Positions 5,954-11,050 of a DNA stretch of 11,050 nucleotides are shown piece after piece. The notes under the pieces are model-generated. The model saw nothing but the letters and a program-made list of their open reading frames with translations. It had not been told where the DNA came from and did no database searches. The stretch is from JACKNG01 sp040904625 (GTDB taxonomy: Bacteria; Pseudomonadota; Gammaproteobacteria; Ga0077536). Numbering within the stretch: the stretch's first letter is position 1; each line of letters begins with the position of its first letter. The stretch lies in assembly GCA_040904625.1 (NCBI GenBank), contig JBBDTC010000049.1, positions 1 to 11,050 of the forward strand. Direction: 5' to 3'. Position numbers and translations under genes: made by a program.

Positions 5954-6577
5954 ATGGAATTTTCTGCCATCGTGGCCAATCGCCACAGCGTGCGTCAATT
6001 CGAACCCGGTGTCGTCATCGATGACGCCGAGCTGCGGGCGATTTTCGCGGATGTCATCCTGAGTCCGAGTTCATTCAACCTGCAGCATTGGCAGTTCGTG
6101 GTCGTGCGTGACGAAGAGCGCAAGCGCAGCCTGCGCGGATTGGCCTATGGGCAGGCCCAGGTGGCGCAGTGTGCTGCCGCGATTCTGGTATGCGGCCGGC
6201 TCGACGCGCACGAAGATGCCGCGCGGATCTATGCCGACGCGGGCGACGAGGCGCGCGACAAGTATGTGCCGATGATCGAAGGGGTCTATCGTGGACAAAC
6301 GACTTTGCAGCGCGAGGAAGCCATACGCAGCGGCGCGCTGGCGGCAATGTCGTTGATGTATGCAGCAAAGGATCGCGGCTGGGACAGCGGCCCCATGATC
6401 GGCTTCGATGCGGCCAAGGTCAGCGACTTGCTGGCGTTGCCCGAGCACGTGGTTCCGGTAATGCTGGTGGTGCTGGGCAAGGCGGCCGGAGGGCGCCAGC
6501 CGCCGCGCGGCCACCGCCGTCCGCTCGACGAGGTGGTGCACCTGGAGGGCTTTGGAACGGATTCTCTTTATGCCTGA
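5954..6577 (+). CDS. Nitroreductase-family FMN oxidoreductase
   Basis: Cytoplasmic flavoprotein of the nitroreductase superfamily, expected to bind FMN and use NAD(P)H to reduce nitroaromatics, quinones or another oxidised substrate. The product is 207 aa. RHSVRQF (10-16) is the usual FMN-phosphate contact, SPSSFNLQHWQF (37-48) the flavin-binding and dimer segment, and GWDSGPMIGFD (142-152) the typical glycine-rich segment near the isoalloxazine ring; a basic PPRGHRRPLDEVV tail follows. GAGAGGAG upstream supports the start. It lies 28 bp behind dadA and its stop overlaps the next start, so the three genes are probably cotranscribed. BluB, the B12-lower-ligand synthase of this superfamily, was considered because of the nearby B12 locus, but the active-site surroundings do not resemble it. 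The physiological substrate is unknown. Confidence 0.87.
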   Translation: MEFSAIVANRHSVRQFEPGVVIDDAELRAIFADVILSPSSFNLQHWQFVVVRDEERKRSLRGLAYGQAQVAQCAAAILVCGRLDAHEDAARIYADAGDEARDKYVPMIEGVYRGQTTLQREEAIRSGALAAMSLMYAAKDRGWDSGPMIGFDAAKVSDLLALPEHVVPVMLVVLGKAAGGRQPPRGHRRPLDEVVHLEGFGTDSLYA

Positions 6578-6947
6578 AGGGATCCTCTGCTGGCGCTGCG
6601 GCGCCAGTCTGGCCGAGCTTCCCGTGCCGCTGCGGCGCGAGGAGGTGTGCCCGGCCTGTGACGCGGATGTGCATGTCTGCAAGCTCTGCCGCTTCTACAA
6701 TCCAACCGTCTCCGACGGCTGCGACGAACCCCTGGCCGGCGGCGTGACGAACAAGGAACGCGCCAACTTCTGTGATTATTTCGAAGCGTCTGCTGCGGCC
6801 TACGGGGATACGCGGTCGGACGCCGCGGTGCGCGCCCGTGCCGAACTGGATGCCCTGTTCGGTGACGGCGATGCGGATGCAGCAGCCGCCGACGAAGACG
6901 CCCAGCGCGCCGAACTCGCGCGCCTGTTCGGCCTCGACAAGAATTGA
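6570..6947 (+). CDS. Eight-cysteine zinc-ribbon-like protein, function unknown
   Basis: Conserved-looking hypothetical protein of 125 aa. The N-terminal half holds eight cysteines in pairs: CWRC (7-10), CPAC (27-30), CKLC (37-40), then C51 and C68. The first four form a zinc-ribbon pattern; the others, in HVCKLCRFYNP and NKERANFCDYF, suggest a second metal site. The C-terminal 50 residues are acidic and alanine-rich, probably flexible, ending in a short amphipathic ELARLFGL segment. The ATG at 6570 overlaps the nitroreductase stop by 8 bp, which points to translational coupling; a TTG at 6552 would add six residues. I recall similar short cysteine-rich proteins in other proteobacteria, but no function. 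Metal storage, a redox partner of the nitroreductase or an RNA/DNA-binding role are all conceivable; none is shown. Confidence 0.8.
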   Translation: MPEGILCWRCGASLAELPVPLRREEVCPACDADVHVCKLCRFYNPTVSDGCDEPLAGGVTNKERANFCDYFEASAAAYGDTRSDAAVRARAELDALFGDGDADAAAADEDAQRAELARLFGLDKN

Positions 6948-6957
6948 TCGACGCAGC

Positions 6958-6992
6958 TTGACAGGATCCCGGGGCCCGCCTAGCTTGCGGGC
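6958..6992 (+). promoter_or_regulatory. Promoter with overlapping inverted repeat for the SMP-30 gene
   Basis: TTGACA (6958-6963) is a perfect -35 box; 17 bp later TAGCTT (6981-6986) is a fair -10. The inverted repeat GCCCGC (6974-6979) / GCGGGC (6987-6992) brackets the -10 and could be an operator, or the stem of a weak terminator for the preceding gene (no T-run). A start near 6993 leaves a leader of about 35 nt. Confidence 0.5.
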
Positions 6993-7027
6993 TCGTATTC
7001 AATTCCAATCTCATGCAGGGGAGTGTC

Positions 7028-7888
7028 ATGTCCGATCGCCAACTCGATCTCGAAGTGCTGGCCGAGGGTTTCGTTTTTCTGGAAGGACCGCGCTGGCATG
7101 GCGAACGGTTATGGTTCTCCGATATGTGGGGTCATACCATCCATGCCATGACGGCAGCGGGTGTCTGTGAGACCGTGGCCAGCGTTCCGACGCGCCCGTC
7201 AGGTCTCAATTTTCTGCCCGACGGGCGCCTGGTGGTGGTCTCGATGGCAGACCGCAAGCTGCTCGAAGTGACCAGCCAAGGCGAACTCGAGGACTATGCT
7301 GATTTGTCGCAACTCGCCGCCGCCGATATCAACGATTCGGTGGTCGATGCCAGTGGCAATATCTATGTCGGCAACTTCGGCTACGACCTGTTCAACAATG
7401 CCGAACCGGCCCTGGCCAACCTCGTCAAGGTGGCGCCGGACGGCGACATGAGTGTGGTTGCCACGGATGTCAATTTCCCCAACGGCGCCGTCATCACGCC
7501 GGACGGCGATACCTTCATCGTCGCCGAAACCTTTGCCCATTGTCTGACGGCCTTCGATCGGGCGGCCGATGGCAGCCTGTCGCGGCGCCGCGTATGGGCA
7601 GAACTCGGCGAACGGACGCCGGACGGCATTTGCCTGGACGAAGCGGGCGCGATCTGGGTCGCGAGTTTCATGACGGACGAATTCATCCGCGTCGAAGAGG
7701 GCGGGCGGATCACGCATGTGATCCCGTGCGCCGGGCGCCGCGCAGTGGCCTGCAACCTCGGCGGCTCCGACGGCCGCACCCTGTTCGCGCTGACCTACGA
7801 GGGCGCCATCGAAGACATTGCCAGCGGCGGCAGGAACGCGCGCATCGAGACCTGTCGGGTGGAGGTGCCGGGATCGGGTTCGCCGTAA
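7028..7888 (+). CDS. SMP-30/gluconolactonase-family hydrolase
   Basis: Six-bladed beta-propeller of the SMP-30/LRE family, which hydrolyses sugar lactones or related esters at a single divalent metal (Ca2+ or Zn2+) in the cytoplasm. The 286-aa length fits. Family metal ligands are visible in the expected order: E19 in FLEGPRW, N152 in FPNGAVITPDG and D199 in TPDGICLDEAG; N102-D103 in INDSVVDASGNIYVG is the usual substrate-side pair. The ATG at 7028 follows AGGGGAG (7017-7023); an upstream in-frame ATG at 7013 would put that ribosome binding site inside the gene. It has its own promoter candidate and runs toward the convergent transporter gene, with 31 bp between the two stops. No sugar-acid pathway genes lie nearby, so the substrate cannot be inferred. 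Confidence 0.88.
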   Translation: MSDRQLDLEVLAEGFVFLEGPRWHGERLWFSDMWGHTIHAMTAAGVCETVASVPTRPSGLNFLPDGRLVVVSMADRKLLEVTSQGELEDYADLSQLAAADINDSVVDASGNIYVGNFGYDLFNNAEPALANLVKVAPDGDMSVVATDVNFPNGAVITPDGDTFIVAETFAHCLTAFDRAADGSLSRRRVWAELGERTPDGICLDEAGAIWVASFMTDEFIRVEEGGRITHVIPCAGRRAVACNLGGSDGRTLFALTYEGAIEDIASGGRNARIETCRVEVPGSGSP

Positions 7889-7919
7889 CGATGTTGCCTT
7901 CCCGCTGCAGGCATTGCGA

Positions 7920-9611
7920 TCAAGCACCCGGTACCATGTGGTGCCGGGCATGTACCGGGCGCATGAAGGCGTTGGCGATGAACGCCAGCAGCAGCAGGAA
8001 CGCCATCAGATACATGGTTTCGTTGTAGAGACTGGCCGTCGGATCGCGCGTGCCGGCCGGCGCGATCTCCATCAGTTTGGCGATGGTCACGGTATTGGCG
8101 GCAACCAGTGCATCGAGCTGATCGAGGCCGGCACCGAAGGCCGCGTGGAAACGGGCCGGTTCGATGACAGTGACCAACTGCTCGATGGCGCGAGTCACCG
8201 CATTCTCGCGCAGGGTCGTAATGGCCAGCGGTCCCAGCACGCCGGCGGTGCTCCAGGCCGTCAGCAGCCGGCCATGAATGCCGCCGACGTAGCGTGTGCC
8301 GAAAACATCCGCGAGATAGGCGGGGATGGTGGCGAAGCCGCCGCCGTACATGGTGAAGATGAGCATGGTAGCGGCGTAGAAGCAGACCAGCCAGACCGTG
8401 GCGGGCTGTGCGCTGACCTGTGAGGCAAAAAAAGGAATCGAGCAATACAGCACCATGCCCACCCCGAAGAAGATGTGGTAGGTGTTCTTGCGCCCGAGGT
8501 AGTCGGACGCACTGGCCCAGAGAAAGCGACCAATCATGTTGAACACGCTGATCATCAGGACATAGGTCGCGGCGAACTCGATATCGACGATGCCGGGCAG
8601 GGTGGTGCCGAAGATTTCGGTCATCATGGTCTTGGCCACGGCGAGTACACCGATGCCGGCCGTCACGTTGAAGCAGAGGACTATCCAGAGCTGGTAGAAC
8701 TGCGGGGTTTTCAGGGCCTCGTCGATGTCGACATCGTGCTGCGTGATCATCGAATGTCGGTCGCTCGCCACCGATGGTTCCCAACCGGCGGGCTGCCAGC
8801 CGGGCGCAGGGACGCGATAGGCGAACGCGGCAATCAGCATGACCACGAAATAGATCGCGCCGAGGGTGAAGAAGGTCTGGGCCGCGCCGACCGTGCCGGT
8901 GCCGACCAGGTAGACGCCCTCGGGCCCGGGAACGACCATGGCAGTGACATCGTTGGCACCGACCACGACCACCTCCCGCAGCGTGCCGCCGACTTCGGCC
9001 AGGCGCCTGCCGGCAGCGGTGACGAGCGCCACGCCGTCGGTCGGACCGAGATACTGCGGCGCTTCGTAATACAAGCGTAGAAAGCCCTCTATAAGGGGCT
9101 TGCCGAGCATGGCTCCGCCACCGAAACCCATGATCGCGATGCCGGTGGCCATGCCGCGGCGATCGGGAAACCATCGGATCAGCGTGCTCACAGGAGAAAC
9201 GTAACCGAGCCCGAGGCCGCAGCCACCGATCACGCCATAGCCGAGGTAGAGCAGCCACAGTTCGCCGAGCACGATGCCGCAGCCGCCGACGATGAAACCG
9301 CCACCCCAGCAACACGCCGCGACGACACCGACCATGCGCGGCCCGACCCGTTCGAGCCACTTGCCGGCGACGGCCGCCGACAAGCCGAGGAACACGATCG
9401 CGACAGTGAAGATCCACACCACGCTTTTCAGCGACCAGTCGTCGGCCGCGCTGGTCACCACCCCGATGCGTTTGACCAGCGCGGGATTGAACAAGCTCCA
9501 CGCATAGACCGAGCCGATGCACAGATGAATGCCGAGTGCAGCCGGCGCGATGCGCCAGCGATTGAACCCGGCGCCGGCGACGATGCGTTCCTTGGACAGC
9601 CACGCGGCCAT
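7920..9611 (-). CDS. OFA-family MFS transporter with large periplasmic loops
   Basis: Inner-membrane transporter of the major facilitator superfamily, most like the oxalate/formate antiporter (OFA) family; substrates in that family include small carboxylates such as oxalate, formate and pyruvate. The start at 9611 follows AAGGGGAA (complement of 9618-9625) and gives 563 aa; an upstream ATG at 9692 adds 27 unremarkable residues. GFNRWRIAPAALGIHLCIGSVYAWSLF (pieces in 16-41) is the OFA first helix, and RWFPDRRGMATG (146-157) is the loop before helix 5. Twelve helices can be drawn, near 22-42, 62-85, 93-112, 116-141, 153-178, 246-266, 304-326, 345-366, 378-397, 404-430, 445-466 and 531-551. Typical MFS proteins are 400-450 aa; here the excess lies in the loops between helices 5-6 and 11-12, both predicted periplasmic. 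It is divergent from the MetE-like gene and convergent with the SMP-30 gene. Confidence 0.9.
   Translation of the reverse strand: MAAWLSKERIVAGAGFNRWRIAPAALGIHLCIGSVYAWSLFNPALVKRIGVVTSAADDWSLKSVVWIFTVAIVFLGLSAAVAGKWLERVGPRMVGVVAACCWGGGFIVGGCGIVLGELWLLYLGYGVIGGCGLGLGYVSPVSTLIRWFPDRRGMATGIAIMGFGGGAMLGKPLIEGFLRLYYEAPQYLGPTDGVALVTAAGRRLAEVGGTLREVVVVGANDVTAMVVPGPEGVYLVGTGTVGAAQTFFTLGAIYFVVMLIAAFAYRVPAPGWQPAGWEPSVASDRHSMITQHDVDIDEALKTPQFYQLWIVLCFNVTAGIGVLAVAKTMMTEIFGTTLPGIVDIEFAATYVLMISVFNMIGRFLWASASDYLGRKNTYHIFFGVGMVLYCSIPFFASQVSAQPATVWLVCFYAATMLIFTMYGGGFATIPAYLADVFGTRYVGGIHGRLLTAWSTAGVLGPLAITTLRENAVTRAIEQLVTVIEPARFHAAFGAGLDQLDALVAANTVTIAKLMEIAPAGTRDPTASLYNETMYLMAFLLLLAFIANAFMRPVHARHHMVPGA
7927..7948. 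other. Hairpin at the convergent gene ends
   Basis: CCCGGTACCA (7927-7936) pairs with TGGTGCCGGG (7939-7948), nine Watson-Crick pairs and one wobble on the plus strand. It lies 38 bp beyond the SMP-30 stop and inside the last codons of the opposite transporter gene. An alternative fold joins GGTACCATG with CATGTACC (7950-7957). It might stop or protect the SMP-30 transcript, but has no T-run. Confidence 0.3.
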
Positions 9612-9795
9612 GAACGGTTCCCCTTGGTATATCGAGCGCAGGGCGCCCGCGGTTCGGCAGGCGAGAGTCACCAAAGCCATGCGGCAAGTCAAGGACCCTG
9701 CGACTCAGGCATTGCGGCTTACGTCTGCGCGAGGTGAGCGTGTACACTGGCGGCGCCCGCAGCACCGGGCAATCGCGTTCATCTGGAGGGGAGCC
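9612..9795. promoter_or_regulatory. Divergent promoter region between transporter and MetE-like gene
   Basis: This 184-bp gap must hold both start sites. For the plus-strand gene, TACACT (9743-9748) is a usable -10 within the palindrome GTGTACAC (9740-9747), but no good -35 is seen. For the minus-strand gene, a -35-like TTGACT (complement of 9687-9692) has no good -10 at 17 bp. The 9-mer GGCGCCCGC occurs twice in the same orientation (9642-9650 and 9752-9760), one copy on each side of the centre. No cobalamin or SAM riboswitch features are visible. Confidence 0.4.
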
Positions 9796-10953
9796 ATGCA
9801 GCGCAGTACCAAGCGTATTCTGACCACGCACGTTGGCAGCCTGCCGCGAGAGCGGGAATTATCCGATCTGTTGATCGCCCAGGAGGACGGCAAGAAGGTC
9901 GATCTCGAGCGCCTCGATGTCCTGGCCGCCGCCGGTGTCGAACGTGTCGTCGGACAGCAGATCGCTTCCGGTATCGACGTCATCAACGATGGTGAACAGC
10001 CGCGCGTCGGTTTCCAGACCTACGTCGCCCAGCGCCTGTCCGGCTTCGGCGGTGTCACCGAGCGCCTGCCCTTCACGGATTTCGCGACCTATCCGGATTT
10101 CGGCCAGATCTGGGCCAATCGTGGCATGGTCATGTCCAAGGTGTTCGATGCGCCGGCGGCCGACGCCGAAGTGCGCTACACCGATCTCGCCCTGGCCGGG
10201 CGCGAATGCGATATGTTCGATTCCGCTCTGGCGCAGCATACCGGCAAGTATGTGGAACCGTTCATGACCGCGGCCTCCCCGGGCATCGTCTGCACCACGC
10301 TCGGCAACAAGTATTACGACACGCACGAGGCCTATGTCCGGGCGGTCGCGCGCGAGATGCAGAAGGAATACGAGTTCATCCACGAACGCGGCTACCTGCT
10401 GCAACTCGACTGCCCCGATTTGGCCATGGAGCGCCATGGCATGTTCCAGCACAACTCGATCAAGGAGTTCCAGGATGCCATCACCATCCATATCGATGCC
10501 ATCAATCAGGCCTGTACCAACATTCCCCGCGAACGCATTCGTCTGCATGTGTGCTGGGGCAATTACGACGGCCCGCACGATTGCGATGTGCCGCTGGCCG
10601 ACATCCTGCCCGTGATCCGCGAGGCCAGGGTCGGCGCTTTCTCAATCGAGTTCGCCAATCCGCGCCATCAACACGAATACGCTGCGCTCAAGCAGAATCC
10701 CCTGCCCAAGGACGTCGTGCTCATTCCTGGGGTGATCGACTCGACCGTCAACTACATCGAGCATCCGCAGGTGATCGCCAATCGCATCCTCGAGGCCGTC
10801 GATGCAGTCGGCGACAAGGAACGGGTCATCGCGGGTGCCGACTGTGGTTTCGGTACCTTCGCCGGCTGGGAGATGGTCGCGCAGTCGGTGGTGTGGGCGA
10901 AGTTCGCCGCGCTGGCCGAGGGCGCCCGCCTCGCCAGCGCCAGGCTCTGGTAG
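9796..10953 (+). CDS. MetE C-terminal-like, cobalamin-independent methionine synthase II family protein
   Basis: Zinc-dependent thiol methyl- or alkyl-transferase of the COG0620 superfamily, equivalent to the catalytic half of MetE; full MetE is about 750 aa, this protein 385 aa. GGAGGGGAG (9785-9793) just before ATG 9796 fixes the start; the open frame back to 9529 is not needed. The N-terminus ILTTHVGSLPR (8-18) is the family opening, DVINDGEQPR (61-70) the usual substrate-side segment. The zinc set is complete: H251 and C253 in LHVCWGN, E285 in SIEFANP, and C350 in GADCGFGT. Relatives include short MetE-type enzymes and epoxyalkane:coenzyme M transferases, so the methyl or alkyl donor and the thiol acceptor cannot be fixed from sequence. 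No other methionine genes are adjacent; the divergent neighbour is a carboxylate-type transporter. Family assignment is secure, the exact reaction is not. Confidence 0.87.
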   Translation: MQRSTKRILTTHVGSLPRERELSDLLIAQEDGKKVDLERLDVLAAAGVERVVGQQIASGIDVINDGEQPRVGFQTYVAQRLSGFGGVTERLPFTDFATYPDFGQIWANRGMVMSKVFDAPAADAEVRYTDLALAGRECDMFDSALAQHTGKYVEPFMTAASPGIVCTTLGNKYYDTHEAYVRAVAREMQKEYEFIHERGYLLQLDCPDLAMERHGMFQHNSIKEFQDAITIHIDAINQACTNIPRERIRLHVCWGNYDGPHDCDVPLADILPVIREARVGAFSIEFANPRHQHEYAALKQNPLPKDVVLIPGVIDSTVNYIEHPQVIANRILEAVDAVGDKERVIAGADCGFGTFAGWEMVAQSVVWAKFAALAEGARLASARLW

Positions 10954-11050
10954 CCGCGGCGCTCCAGCAGCCTGTCGGACTTTGGGCATCGTGATGAGGC
11001 GGGTGGGAGAGCGAGGTCAAATTGGCGCGTATTCGAGGCGAATAGTGGGG
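10954..11050. other. Gene-free right edge, possible insertion-sequence end
   Basis: No gene or T-rich terminator is seen. GCAGCCTGTCGGACTTTGG (10968-10986 approximately) has the look of a terminal repeat of some DDE-type insertion sequences, and TATTCG-AGG-CGAATA (11030-11044) is a perfect 6-bp hairpin, such as is common in the first 100 bp of such elements. The window stops before a transposase could appear, so this is only a suggestion from pattern memory. Confidence 0.25.

Noticed and set aside
5954..6577. BluB (5,6-dimethylbenzimidazole synthase) for the nitroreductase-family gene
   Set aside because: It was tempting because of the nearby B12 receptor, but the flavin-site segments read as an ordinary nitroreductase and there are no other cobalamin synthesis genes.
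9529..9795. N-terminal extension of the MetE-like protein
   Set aside because: It would overlap the divergent transporter's start region, and the strong GGAGGGGAG lies directly before ATG 9796, where the family N-terminus begins.
7795..9831. A 678-codon open frame on the minus strand overlapping the transporter gene
   Set aside because: It is extremely rich in Arg, His and Gly, has no domain-like segments or ribosome binding site, and is the +1/-1 shadow expected in GC-rich DNA. The overlapping frame encodes a clear 12-helix OFA transporter.
1..11050. CRISPR array, tRNA or rRNA genes, phage or toxin-antitoxin genes
   Set aside because: No regularly spaced direct repeats, cloverleaf patterns, rRNA-like segments or matching protein motifs were seen on either strand.

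Overview
The window is about 60% G+C, with close-packed genes, good Shine-Dalgarno sequences, and protein families (DadA, BtuB-type receptor, HU-family protein, OFA-family transporter) that point to a free-living Gram-negative proteobacterium, most likely a gammaproteobacterium. The outer-membrane TonB-dependent receptor confirms a Gram-negative envelope. The species cannot be named from the sequence alone.

Layout. At the left edge are three abutting hairpins (3-58) and then a Sir2-type NAD-dependent deacylase gene (215-1000). A 525-bp gene-poor stretch follows. Its right part (1301-1416) is packed with four consecutive hairpins and leads to a gene for a small HU-family DNA-binding protein (1526-1861), which ends in a textbook Rho-independent terminator. 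Next comes a 157-bp element (1965-2121) with 22-bp terminal inverted repeats (21/22 matching), a TAA direct repeat on each side, and a self-complementary interior. It is a strong candidate for a MITE. Right behind it is a cobalamin riboswitch (about 2175-2384) controlling a BtuB-like outer-membrane B12 receptor (2539-4500).

The middle of the window is a plus-strand cluster: a DadA-like D-amino acid dehydrogenase (4660-5925), a nitroreductase-family flavoprotein (5954-6577) and an eight-cysteine zinc-ribbon-like protein of unknown function (6570-6947). The last two overlap by 8 bp. A separate promoter candidate (6958-6986) precedes an SMP-30/gluconolactonase-family hydrolase (7028-7888). Converging on it from the minus strand is a 563-aa OFA-family MFS transporter (7920-9611). 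Divergent from the transporter is a 385-aa MetE-C-terminal-like, cobalamin-independent methionine synthase II family protein (9796-10953). The final 97 bp hold no gene and may be the edge of an insertion sequence.

How the genes fit together. The only firm regulatory logic is B12 repression of receptor synthesis by the riboswitch. The MetE-like protein is from a B12-independent methyltransferase family but has no visible riboswitch, so it is not obviously in the same regulon. The dadA, nitroreductase and zinc-ribbon genes look like one transcription unit for amine or amino-acid oxidation plus redox chemistry. I see no multi-gene defence or other clearly new system. The least explained items are the MITE-like element, the structured leader of the HU-family gene, the periplasmic loop insertions in the transporter and the cysteine-rich small protein.
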